The notes below the pieces were generated by a model that was not told the DNA's origin, ran no database searches, and saw only the letters and a program-made list of their open reading frames with translations. DNA of 64,000 nucleotides, taken from Methanoculleus chikugoensis. Lineage in GTDB: Archaea > Halobacteriota > Methanomicrobia > Methanomicrobiales > Methanoculleaceae. Positions 25,244-33,351 of the stretch are shown here, in pieces; position 1 is the stretch's first letter; the number at the start of each line of letters is the position of its first letter. The stretch covers positions 1 to 64,000 of the forward strand of contig NZ_FMID01000041.1 of assembly GCF_900095385.1 (NCBI RefSeq), written 5' to 3'. The position numbers were made by a program, and so were the translations under genes.

Positions 25244-25816
25244 CTAAAGGATAAAATTGGCTATTCCGTTTAACAGAAGTTGTATTTTTTCATCTGGAAT
25301 TGTCGCAAGCAACATCCCATCAAAAAATAGCCCTATTCCCAATGTCATTGCGATAAGGTGCCATTTTATGTATTTGTCTAAATAGCTCTCATCGTGAAGT
25401 GGGTTTCGCATACCTAAAATGGCTGATTTATAGTCCTTTGGTCTATCGCCCTTATTTATCGGAAAGTCCCCCATTAAAGACGGATAACATCTCTTGAAAA
25501 ATTCATTATAGGGAATTAAATCGATCGATCTTGCAGTAACAGAAGAATATGCGACGAATAACGCAAGAATTACAGATAAGAGCAAGAGACCTGAAGATAA
25601 TAAAATGAGCGTTTTTGCGATAATATTGCCAAACGAATTAATATTGGTACCTATCCATAACGAGGCGCCGAAAGATATTGTTGAAGTCCACTTTATATAA
25701 CTAATAACCTCTGTCCAGTACTTGTCAATATTATCTCTATGTTCCCTCTTGAATTCTTCAACAACTCTAATGTCTTCCTCATGTGGGTCGGTTCGTTCCA
25801 TACATGTAACATGCAA
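25244..25816 (-). CDS. Orphan membrane protein, unknown function
   Basis: A 190-residue protein (185 from ATG 25801). It has a charged N-terminal helix (EEDIRVVEEFKREHRDNIDK), two adjacent TM helices (about 45-60 and 66-92, ILLSSGLLLLSVILALFVAY), a cytoplasmic-looking middle, and a third TM near 150-172. The coding is markedly AT-rich compared with neighbours, so it was probably acquired. The layout of paired TM helices next to a soluble helical part resembles small membrane effectors in conflict systems, but no partner gene is present. TATTTAAAAAG upstream on the minus strand (around 25843-25853) is a likely TATA box. Confidence 0.65.
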   Translation of the reverse strand: MHVTCMERTDPHEEDIRVVEEFKREHRDNIDKYWTEVISYIKWTSTISFGASLWIGTNINSFGNIIAKTLILLSSGLLLLSVILALFVAYSSVTARSIDLIPYNEFFKRCYPSLMGDFPINKGDRPKDYKSAILGMRNPLHDESYLDKYIKWHLIAMTLGIGLFFDGMLLATIPDEKIQLLLNGIANFIL

Positions 25817-25845
25817 AAAGTGTCTTTAACATCTAAAAAATCTTT

Positions 25846-26108
25846 TTAAATACTCTTTGAGGAGGTATCGACGCCCTGAATGAAAAAAGAGAGAGTATCG
25901 TTTTGCCGCTTTGCAGAGCGGGACGCCATGTCCACGTACGTCTCGAGAGCAGTCACGAACCTCTCCGACTAATTCTCCCTCATATGCTCGACGAACTCAG
26001 AGATCTTCCCTGCAGAGAGTCTGCTTCAACCCGCTCTGGATCCTCATTCGGTCTTTCAATGAATTCTATCGTCGAACTCCTAAACTGTTCGTATTCTTCT
26101 TGTTTCAT
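25846..26108 (-). pseudogene. Broken small gene (frameshift and internal stop)
   Basis: From ATG 26108 the minus strand reads MKQEEYEQFRSSTIEFIERP and stops at 25980. A neighbouring frame then gives EFVEHMREN, an in-frame TAG at 25971-25969 (probably a former Trp codon), SERFVTALETYVDMASRSAK and ends at 25846. Both parts have normal protein character and join into one product of about 85 residues. The family is unknown to me. Decay in this island agrees with relics of an inserted element. Confidence 0.55.
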
Positions 26109-26298
26109 AGATATTCCCAATGTGCAAACTCTCTCCTCACCCTATACAGGCGCCACCGGGTTCGGTGCCAGGCCATTAGAAACAACTATTGAAGCACGTG
26201 TTATATAATCACGTATGCTTAAGACAGCCCTCTAAAAACCGCTTTTCGTTATTTGCATTACGTTACTGTTGATCTTTCGCAATCCCTTCTTCTTACAC

Positions 26299-26362
26299 AA
26301 TCATTTGGTAGAGCGCGTCCTTGGTAAGGATGAGGTCGCGAGTTCGAATCTCCCCTGAGACA
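26299..26362 (+). pseudogene. Decayed tRNA-Thr(GGU) remnant
   Basis: From the D-loop onward the sequence is a tRNA: ...TTTGGTAGAGC, anticodon stem CGTCC/GGATG around TTGGTAA (anticodon GGT), T-loop TTCGAAT, and a 3' acceptor strand CTGAGAC-A. The 5' acceptor strand (expected GTCTCAG) and the 5' half of the D-stem are missing. One T-stem pair is broken (GCGAG with CTCCC). The break near tRNA position 14 and AT-rich DNA upstream suggest the 3' piece left by integration or deletion. It is unlikely to be functional. Confidence 0.7.
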
Positions 26363-26441
26363 CGCCATTCTACCTGGTCACACACTCTCCCACCCCCACC
26401 CCATCGTAGCTCTTTTCACCAGATCCAACCCATATTTATAC

Positions 26442-29387
26442 ATGGCCTCGTACGTCCACCGGATAGAGGTACAATATTCCCGCGATCCACGGCTGCCGAC
26501 GCGTACCGAGAGGTTCCGCTCACTGGGCTTCCCCCTGCGCGAGCTGCATCTCGTCGATGTCTATACCATAGCGACCGCTCAGAGGGACTTCTCCCCCGAG
26601 GAACTCTCGCAGATCGGCGCGCAGCTCAGCAACCCCGTCGTCCAGCGGTACTCCGTAGACCAGCCGACCGAGGCTGAGTTCGACTACGCCATCGAGGTCG
26701 GGTTCCTGCCCGGGGTCACCGACAACGCCGGAACGACGGCAAGACAGACCATCGAGGACTACTTCGGGTTCCGGTTCGGCGAGGGGGAGGCGGTCTTCTC
26801 GTCGCAGCTCTACCTCGTCTGCGGCGACCTCACGCCCGAATCCCTGGAGAGGCTCACCGCCGCCCTCGCAAACCCGCTCGTCAACCGCGTGCACGTCAGG
26901 AGCCGCGAGGAGTACGCCGGGAAGGGGATGGATGCGATCACCCCCTTCGTCCATCTCCACGACCTGCAGGCCGCCGGAACCGTCGACCTCGACCTCCCCG
27001 ACGCGGAACTCGCTCGCATCGGAAAAGAGGGGATCCTCGACCCCGCAACAGGGGAGCGGCGCGGGCCGCTCGCCCTCGACCTCGCCCAGCTCCACGCAAT
27101 CCGCGACTACTTCCGGAGGCTCGGGCGGAAGCCGACGGACGTCGAACTCGAGTCGCTCGCCCAGACCTGGAGCGAGCACTGCAAGCACACGATCTTTGCC
27201 TCGGCGATGGACGACGACGTCCCGCGGGGGCTTTATAAGACCTGCATCCAGGCGGCCACCAACACCGTCCGCGAGGCGAAGGGCGATGACGACATCTGCG
27301 TCTCGGTCTTCACCGACAACTCCGGCGCCATCGTCTTCGACGACGAGAACCTCGTGACCTGCAAGGTCGAGACGCACAACTCCCCCTCCGCCCTCGACCC
27401 CTTCGGCGGCGCTCTCACCGGGATCGTCGGGGTGAACCGCGACACCATCGGGTTCGGCCTCGGCGCCAAGCCCTGCATCAACATCTACGGCTACTGCGTC
27501 GGCGACCCCGACACCGAACCGGCCCTCTTCCGCGGCAAGAACCGGACGAACCCCATCCTCCCTCCCCGGAGGATCTTCGAGGGCGTCGTCCGCGGCGTCG
27601 ACGTCGGCGGCAACTGCTCGGGCATCCCGACGCCGCAGGGATGGTGCTACTTCCACGACCGCTACGTCGGTAAACCCCTCGTCTTCGCGGGCACGGTCGG
27701 CGTGATGCCGCGCGCCAACAACGGGAGACCGCTCCATGAGAAGCAGGCCCTGCCCGGCGACCTCATCGTCATGGTCGGCGGCAGGGTCGGCAAGGACGGG
27801 ATCCACGGGGCCACCTTCTCTTCAGAAGCCCTCGACCCCGCGAGCCCCGTGACCGCGGTCCAGATCGGCGACCCGATCACCCAGAAGAAGTTCTCCGACG
27901 TCATCGTCAAGGAAGCCCGCGACCTCGACCTCTACCGGAGCATCACCGACAACGGGGCGGGAGGAATATCCTGCTCCGTCGCGGAGATGGCACGGGAATC
28001 GGGCGGGTGCCATGTCCTCCTCGACCGCGTCCCGCTGAAGTACCCCGGCATGGCGCCGTGGGAGATCTGGATCTCCGAGTCGCAGGAGCGGATGACGCTC
28101 GCCGTCCCGGAGGAGAAGATCGAGGCGTTCATGAACCTGATGAAGAGGAGGGAGGTCGAGGCGACCGTCATCGGGACGTTCACCGATACGGGGAGATGCG
28201 TCGTGGAGTACGGCGGAGAGACCGTCATGGACGTCGACCTCGACTTCCTCCACGACGGCCTCCCGAAGAAGCACCTCCTGACAGAGCCCGTGAAGACGGC
28301 CTATCCCGAGCCCGACGTCCCGTGCCCCGACCGGCTCGACGACCTCCTCCTCGCGATGCTCAAAAGGAAGAACATCTGCTCCAAAGAGTTCATCTCGACC
28401 CGGTACGACCACACCGTCCAGGGCGGCCACGTCCTCGGGCCGGTGCAGGGAGCCGGGCGCGTCCAGACCTGCGCTACGCTGACGAAGGTCGTGCCCGGTT
28501 CGATGAAGGGTGTCGGGCTCTCGCAGGGCCTCTTCCCGATGTACTCGGAGCTCGACCCCTATCGCATGGCGCTCGCCGCGATCGATGCGGCGGTCCGGGG
28601 GCTGATCGCGATCGGCGTCCCGATGGATACCATCGCGCTCCTCGACAACTTCTGCTGGTGCTCCTCCGACGAGCCCGGGAGGCTCTGGCAGCTCAAGCGT
28701 GCCGCGTTCGGGTGCTATGACGGCGCGGTCGGGTTCGAGACGCCATATATCTCCGGGAAAGACAGCATGTTCAACGACTTCTCCGGGTTCGACGCCGACT
28801 CGAACCCCGTGAAGGTCTCCGTGCCGCCGACGCTCCTCATCACCTCGATAGGCGTCCACCCCGACGTCATGACCGCGGTATCGATGGACGCGAAGTTCGA
28901 CGGCGACCTCGTCTACGTCGTGGGGGAGACCGGGGAAGAACTCGGCGGGTCGGAGTACCTCGCGCACCTCGGTATCGAGGGGGGTGCGGTCCCGTCCCTC
29001 GATATCGAGACGGCAAAGGTGCGCTACGGCAGGATGACCGACGCCATCACAAAAGGGCTTCTCGCCTCCGCCTTCCCCGTCACCCACGGGGGGCTCCTCG
29101 TCGCCCTCGCCAAAGTCGCGATCGCCGGGAGAGTCGGCATGGACCTCGCCGTACCCGGCGGGATGCGCCCGGACACCTACCTCCTCTCGGAGTCGCTCGG
29201 GCGGCTCATTGTCACGGTCGCCCCCGGCGACCGCGAAGCCTTCGAGGAGATCTTCGGCAGCGACGCGCACCTCATCGGCCGTGTCGGCGGCGAAACGTTC
29301 CGGGTATCGGCAGGAGAAAGAACCCTCATCGAGCAGGCGGTGACGGCAATGGAAACTGCGTACAAAGCGCCTTTCGGGGGGTACTGA
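26442..29387 (+). CDS. purL: Phosphoribosylformylglycinamidine synthase, large (PurS-PurL fused) subunit
   Basis: A 981-residue FGAM synthase subunit converting FGAR, ATP and glutamine-derived ammonia to FGAM in purine synthesis. The first about 190 residues resemble tandem PurS modules. The linker ends in ESLAQTWSEHCKHTIFASAM, the PurL signature; two AIRS-type halves follow with KVETHNSPSALDPFGGA and the second-half GISCSVAEMARESGG region and FETPYISGKDSMFND. Small PurL proteins have about 710-750 residues, so PurS is evidently fused here. ATG 26442 begins near a TATTTATAC box. purQ follows after 2 bp and supplies ammonia. Confidence 0.94.
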   Translation: MASYVHRIEVQYSRDPRLPTRTERFRSLGFPLRELHLVDVYTIATAQRDFSPEELSQIGAQLSNPVVQRYSVDQPTEAEFDYAIEVGFLPGVTDNAGTTARQTIEDYFGFRFGEGEAVFSSQLYLVCGDLTPESLERLTAALANPLVNRVHVRSREEYAGKGMDAITPFVHLHDLQAAGTVDLDLPDAELARIGKEGILDPATGERRGPLALDLAQLHAIRDYFRRLGRKPTDVELESLAQTWSEHCKHTIFASAMDDDVPRGLYKTCIQAATNTVREAKGDDDICVSVFTDNSGAIVFDDENLVTCKVETHNSPSALDPFGGALTGIVGVNRDTIGFGLGAKPCINIYGYCVGDPDTEPALFRGKNRTNPILPPRRIFEGVVRGVDVGGNCSGIPTPQGWCYFHDRYVGKPLVFAGTVGVMPRANNGRPLHEKQALPGDLIVMVGGRVGKDGIHGATFSSEALDPASPVTAVQIGDPITQKKFSDVIVKEARDLDLYRSITDNGAGGISCSVAEMARESGGCHVLLDRVPLKYPGMAPWEIWISESQERMTLAVPEEKIEAFMNLMKRREVEATVIGTFTDTGRCVVEYGGETVMDVDLDFLHDGLPKKHLLTEPVKTAYPEPDVPCPDRLDDLLLAMLKRKNICSKEFISTRYDHTVQGGHVLGPVQGAGRVQTCATLTKVVPGSMKGVGLSQGLFPMYSELDPYRMALAAIDAAVRGLIAIGVPMDTIALLDNFCWCSSDEPGRLWQLKRAAFGCYDGAVGFETPYISGKDSMFNDFSGFDADSNPVKVSVPPTLLITSIGVHPDVMTAVSMDAKFDGDLVYVVGETGEELGGSEYLAHLGIEGGAVPSLDIETAKVRYGRMTDAITKGLLASAFPVTHGGLLVALAKVAIAGRVGMDLAVPGGMRPDTYLLSESLGRLIVTVAPGDREAFEEIFGSDAHLIGRVGGETFRVSAGERTLIEQAVTAMETAYKAPFGGY

Positions 29388-29389
29388 GC

Positions 29390-30202
29390 ATGGCTCGCGC
29401 AAACAATCCAGGGGCCCTCATCATGAGCGGCTACGGGCTCAACTCCGAGATGGAGACGGCGGAAGCCCTGATGCGGGCGGGCATGGCGTCCGATATCGTC
29501 CACATCAACGACCTCATCGCGGGGGAGAAAACCCTCTCCGACTACCGGCTGATGGTCTTCCCCGGCGGGTTCTCCTACGGCGACGACACCGGCGCCGGCA
29601 ACGCCTACGCAAACCGCGTGAGAAACAACCTCTGGAGCGACGTAAAGGAGTTCCTCGCGGGCGACAACCTCGTCCTCGGGATCTGCAACGGGTTCCAGAT
29701 CCTCGCGAACCTCGGCCTCGTTCCGGCGTTCGACCGGGACCGTCCCCGCGAGATCGCCCTGATGCCGAACAGGAAGGGCGTGCTGGAGTGCCGGTTCGTC
29801 ACCCTGAAGCCTGCGGCGGATAACCTCTGGACGAAGGGTATCTCGCACCTCTACTGCCCCGTCTCCCACGGCGAGGGGAACTTCTCCTGTTCGGAGGAGA
29901 CCTTAAAGCGGATCGAGCGGGAGGGGATGGTTGCGTTCCGGTACTCGCGTGACGACCTCTCCCCCGCCGGAGGGGAGTACCCCTACAACCCGAACGGGGC
30001 GCTCGCGGACATCGCCGGAGTGACGTCGGCGGACGGCAAAGTTCTCGGGCTGATGCCGCACCCCGAGCGGGCGATGGAGTTCGTGAACCTCTACGACTGG
30101 CCGGTGAGAAAAGAGCGGCTGAAACGCGAGAAAAAACCCCTCCCCACCGAGTCGATGAACATGCAGTTCTTCCGTAATATCGTCGAGTATTTCGGAAAAT
30201 AA
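29390..30202 (+). CDS. purQ: FGAM synthase glutaminase subunit PurQ
   Basis: A 270-residue class I glutamine amidotransferase delivering ammonia to PurL. Conserved features: LMVFPGGFSYGDDTGAG, nucleophile LGICNGFQILANLGL (Cys about 102), and LGLMPHPERAMEF with catalytic His and Glu. The gene starts 2 bp after purL, so the complex is co-expressed. The catalytic cysteine here contrasts with the Ser in the dph6-linked homologue. It is slightly longer than bacterial PurQ (about 225-260). Confidence 0.95.
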   Translation: MARANNPGALIMSGYGLNSEMETAEALMRAGMASDIVHINDLIAGEKTLSDYRLMVFPGGFSYGDDTGAGNAYANRVRNNLWSDVKEFLAGDNLVLGICNGFQILANLGLVPAFDRDRPREIALMPNRKGVLECRFVTLKPAADNLWTKGISHLYCPVSHGEGNFSCSEETLKRIEREGMVAFRYSRDDLSPAGGEYPYNPNGALADIAGVTSADGKVLGLMPHPERAMEFVNLYDWPVRKERLKREKKPLPTESMNMQFFRNIVEYFGK

Positions 30203-30283
30203 CCCAATTGAAAGTCTATCCCGGAGCCTCGATGAGACCCCGGTAAAGGGGTGGAGACGGACCGGGCTCCTTTTCTGCCCTTC

Positions 30284-31486
30284 TCACACCGAGAACAACC
30301 GACCGAGTTCCACCTTCTGCCAGTCCCGGTCCACGACCTTCATCCAGAGCGTGCGGGTCGCCGGGGCAAAGACCACCTGATGATCCGAGGAGTACGGCAT
30401 GCCCTCGAGCATGCTGTGCCGGAATGTCGCGCCCCCGTTCTCTACCAGCACATCACGGATCTCGACCATCCGTTCGCCGTCGATCGATCCCTTGCTCTCC
30501 CCGGCGAGGCGCAGGAGATTGTCGTACCGCGAGGTCGAGTGCTCTGCCGGAGGCGCCGCAAGCCGCCACGACGGGTCCACGAAGTGGTTTGCGGCCGCGA
30601 TCACGCCCGTACCCTCGCGGCGCTTGATGTCGTAGACGGTCTCCTCGTAGGAGTAGGCCCGGTCCGGTCCTGCCGCGTTCACGATCCAGGCGCAGTTCGC
30701 ACGGGTGGTCATGATCCCGGCATCGAGCCCGTCCATATCGGAGTAGTCGAGCATCAGCCGGAAGAACTCCCCGATCAGGTCGGGCCTCCCGGCGATCTCG
30801 AGGTCACCGCCGGAGTCGACAGCGTTATCGTCGGCGACAAAAAGCCCGGCGCTGTTCATCAGGGTCTCGGGGCGTGCCCCTGCCGGGCCGAACGTCGCGA
30901 CGCCGTTGCTCCCGTCGGTCGGGTTATAGACCGCGAGGGTGTAGTAGGGGTAGAAGACCGAGAAGACGTCGGGCAGGTCGTAGTTCCGGGAGAGGACCAC
31001 CGAGCCGTCAGGGGTGTAGTCTCCCCATACCGCCATGAACGAACACCCCCCCTTCGCGCCGTAGGTCACGAGGTAGACGATCGGGCCTTCGTAGAGGATA
31101 TCTACCTCTGCCGGGGAGAGATCGGACGTCTCCGCGATGCCGGCCCGGATCTCCTTCATGCGCTTTGGCTGGAGCGCCGTTGCCTCCCGGGCGAGCTCGC
31201 CGACTTCCTCCTCGGTATACCCCGACGCCGTGAAGTGCGACCGGAGCATCGCGTACTCCGCCTGGAGTTCGTCTTTCATCAGGGCGCCGTACTGCCGTCC
31301 CATCTCCCGGTAGGTGCCGGAGAGGACGACGACGTGGTACGATCCCGCCTCGTAGCGTGTGCCGTTGCCGAACGCGGCAACCTGCTTCAGGCCGGTATCG
31401 GCAGCCCCCGCATTATCCGAAGAGAGGACGACCGCCGTCGCGGGAACCACGAGCACCAGTGCGATAAGAAGATACAGTAATTTCAC
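30284..31486 (-). CDS. Secreted C45-type Ntn hydrolase / acyltransferase
   Basis: A 400-residue protein with signal peptide (LLYLLIALVLVVPATAVVL). The middle part matches the C45 family (acyl-CoA:6-aminopenicillanate acyltransferase-like), which matures by self-cleavage before a cysteine. The motif GAKGGCSFMAVWGDYTPDGS places the nucleophile at Cys148; a GRQYG motif (64-68) and VVLSRNYD, GPAGARPETLMNSAGLFVAD and CAWIVNA follow. Family members hydrolyse or transfer amide-linked acyl groups. The extracellular substrate here is unknown. It has no operon partner and is divergent from the next gene. Confidence 0.88.
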   Translation of the reverse strand: MKLLYLLIALVLVVPATAVVLSSDNAGAADTGLKQVAAFGNGTRYEAGSYHVVVLSGTYREMGRQYGALMKDELQAEYAMLRSHFTASGYTEEEVGELAREATALQPKRMKEIRAGIAETSDLSPAEVDILYEGPIVYLVTYGAKGGCSFMAVWGDYTPDGSVVLSRNYDLPDVFSVFYPYYTLAVYNPTDGSNGVATFGPAGARPETLMNSAGLFVADDNAVDSGGDLEIAGRPDLIGEFFRLMLDYSDMDGLDAGIMTTRANCAWIVNAAGPDRAYSYEETVYDIKRREGTGVIAAANHFVDPSWRLAAPPAEHSTSRYDNLLRLAGESKGSIDGERMVEIRDVLVENGGATFRHSMLEGMPYSSDHQVVFAPATRTLWMKVVDRDWQKVELGRLFSV

Positions 31487-31708
31487 GAAGAGGAATCTTC
31501 ACCCGAGCGAATAAGTCTGCCGAAGTTGTACATGCCTGCTTTTTCGTGCTGCGAGCCGCTCGCCGGCCGCATCGTATACCCTAGCATCCCGGCACGCGAT
31601 GCCGGCGAAAAGTCTCCCGAATTCCGGTGGCGAAGACCTCCCCTTCCCCGGCATAAAACTATATCATTCCCCCGGGAGAATATCGGCCGGAACCGGGGAG
31701 GAGTCGCC

Positions 31709-32047
31709 ACGAAGATCAGGGTCGCCCGCTGTTTTGCAGAGGAGAGCGCCGATACGCCTGCGGTCCTGGAGGTCGAGGTCGACCAGGCGGACGTTCCCTC
31801 CGCGGACGAGATTCTCTCGTTTGCCTCCGTTCACGGGAACTTCGTCTGCATCTCCGACCGCATCTTCCGCCGGTTCGAGATCGTCCTCCCGCTGGAGAGC
31901 CGCCTTGAGATCCTCAAGGACGCGCTCCTCGAGGTCATACGCCTCGAACCTGAAAGCTCGGAGGGGCTCAACCCCTACGAGGTCGAGGACTTCATCGACG
32001 CACTCGAGCGGACGCGGCAGAAAGTGCTCGCCGACGACAACGCCTGA
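31709..32047 (+). CDS. Conserved small protein, probable ACG start
   Basis: A protein of about 112 residues beginning (T/M)[12 protein letters not shown] and containing [40 protein letters not shown] and [15 protein letters not shown]. Coding character begins at about 31709. There is no ATG, GTG or TTG in frame between 31535 and that point, but GGGGAGGAG at 31695-31703 sits at ideal distance before ACG 31709. The 61 extra codons up to ATG 31526 look non-coding, and the TATA-like CATAAAACTATATC at 31652-31665 lies inside them. A non-standard start or an ATG-to-ACG change is the best reading. The function is not known. Confidence 0.6.
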   Translation, partial: TKIRVARCFAEESADTPAVLEVEVDQADVPSADEILSFASVHGNFVCISDRIFRRFEIVLPLESRLEILKDALLEVIRLEPESSEGLNPYEVEDFIDALERTRQKVLADDNA

Positions 32048-32123
32048 CATCGTGTTTCGTTCATCTTTTTTGCCCTGGACCGCGAACCTGAAAGTGATCG
32101 GAGTGACAAACAAGGAGAGAGGG

Positions 32124-32963
32124 GTGGGCGGGCTTGCCGTCAACACCATCCATACCATGGACTGCATCGAGGGTATGCGGCGCCTGGCGGTGGGGTCCGT
32201 CGAGATCATCGTCACGTCGCCGCCCTACAACATCGGGAAGGACTACAACTCCTACGACGACAAAAAACCCCGCGAGGACTACCTCGACTGGATCGGGGAG
32301 GTCGCCGCCGGAGCGGTGCGGGTCCTCGCCGACGACGGTTCGTTCTTCCTCAACATCGGCGGCAAACCCCGCGACCCCTGGATCCCCTTCGACGTCGTCC
32401 AGCGGTTCCGCGCTCACTTCGAACTGCAGAACGTCATCCACTGGGTCAAATCGATCGCGATCGAAAAGGAGGACGTGGGCGACTACGAAAAGATCGCCGG
32501 TGATATTGCCGTCGGCCACTACCAGCCGGTGAACAGCACCCGCTACCTGAGCCAGTGCCACGAGCACATCTTCCACTTCACGAAGAAGGGCGACGTGGCG
32601 CTCGACAAACTGGCGGTCGGCGTGCCCTACCAGGACAAGAGCAACATCGGCCGCTGGAAGGCAGCGGAGCGCGACCTCCGGGACCGGGGGAACACCTGGT
32701 TTATCCCCTACCGGACGATCCGCTCCTCCCGGCCGCACCCGACCAGTTTCCCGGAGAAACTCCCCGAGATGTGTATACGGCTCCACGGGTGCCGGCCCGG
32801 GACGCTCGTCATGGATCCGTTCATGGGCATCGGGAGCACGGCGCTTGCGGCCATCGCCCTCGGCGCGGACTACATCGGGTTCGAGATCGACCCCGAGTAC
32901 CGGGCGATCGCGGAGAGCCGGATCGCCGAAGCACGCCGTGGAAGAGATCAGGGCGAAAACTGA
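32124..32963 (+). CDS. Site-specific DNA methyltransferase (N4-cytosine/N6-adenine type), orphan
   Basis: A 279-residue beta-class methyltransferase. The catalytic motif IV is [11 protein letters not shown] (about 31-41), the TSPPY form typical of N4-cytosine enzymes, and the SAM motif I is [14 protein letters not shown] near the C-terminus (permuted order). GTG 32124 with an upstream GGAGAGAGG is my start; GTG 32094 and 32103 are also possible. No restriction endonuclease gene lies nearby, so it is a solitary methyltransferase, either regulatory or the relic of an R-M system. The recognition site cannot be read from sequence. Confidence 0.88.
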   Translation: MGGLAVNTIHTMDCIEGMRRLAVGSVEIIVTSPPYNIGKDYNSYDDKKPREDYLDWIGEVAAGAVRVLADDGSFFLNIGGKPRDPWIPFDVVQRFRAHFELQNVIHWVKSIAIEKEDVGDYEKIAGDIAVGHYQPVNSTRYLSQCHEHIFHFTKKGDVALDKLAVGVPYQDKSNIGRWKAAERDLRDRGNTWFIPYRTIRSSRPHPTSFPEKLPEMCIRLHGCRPGTLVMDPFMGIGSTALAAIALGADYIGFEIDPEYRAIAESRIAEARRGRDQGEN

Positions 32964-33041
32964 CGGACGGCATATCCCCAAAACCCCAACGCGAGACTGA
33001 TGGAGACCCGCATCGCCTTCGCGCCGACTCCGTCGCGTCAC

Positions 33042-33164
33042 TCAGGTGCCGCCGTTCCCCGCCCGGGTAGGCGCATCTCTCCTCTTCGCCCTCCTTTCCC
33101 GCATGCCGCCGGTGACGATCGCTTCGGGCGGCGCCGGCCGGATCTTATCCAGCCCCGGGATCAT
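33042..33164 (-). CDS. Possible small 40-residue protein
   Basis: On the minus strand ATG 33164 follows GGAGGAGAAG with good spacing. The frame encodes MIPGLDKIRPAPPEAIVTGG and then a basic tail ending AGNGGT. This is the best coding candidate in the 390-bp gap between the methyltransferase and fdhA. I have no family match, so it is tentative; the rest of the gap is fdhA promoter region. Confidence 0.3.
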   Translation of the reverse strand: MIPGLDKIRPAPPEAIVTGGMRERRAKRRDAPTRAGNGGT

Positions 33165-33304
33165 CGTCTTCTCCTCCGTCGGCGACCCCTTCTTCTCAAA
33201 CGGACGACCGGCGACAACTTCTCCGCGGCCCGGATCGTCGCGCTGTGGCGAAATCCACCGTCGGCTCCCACCGATATTCATCAAAAAAGTGGCCGCGACC
33301 ATGT

Positions 33305-33316
33305 GTATTATATAAT
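33305..33316 (+). promoter_or_regulatory. TATA box of the fdhAB operon
   Basis: TATTATATAATC lies about 40 nt before the fdhA ATG, predicting a short leader that contains the AGAGGGAGA ribosome site. Confidence 0.65.
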
Positions 33317-33351
33317 CCGGGCGGTATGTAGCCCCTGCCAGAGGGAGAATG

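Noticed and set aside
27822-29402. Minus-strand open frame of 526 codons over purL
   Set aside because: Another GC-driven antisense shadow; the plus strand encodes conserved PurL motifs throughout.
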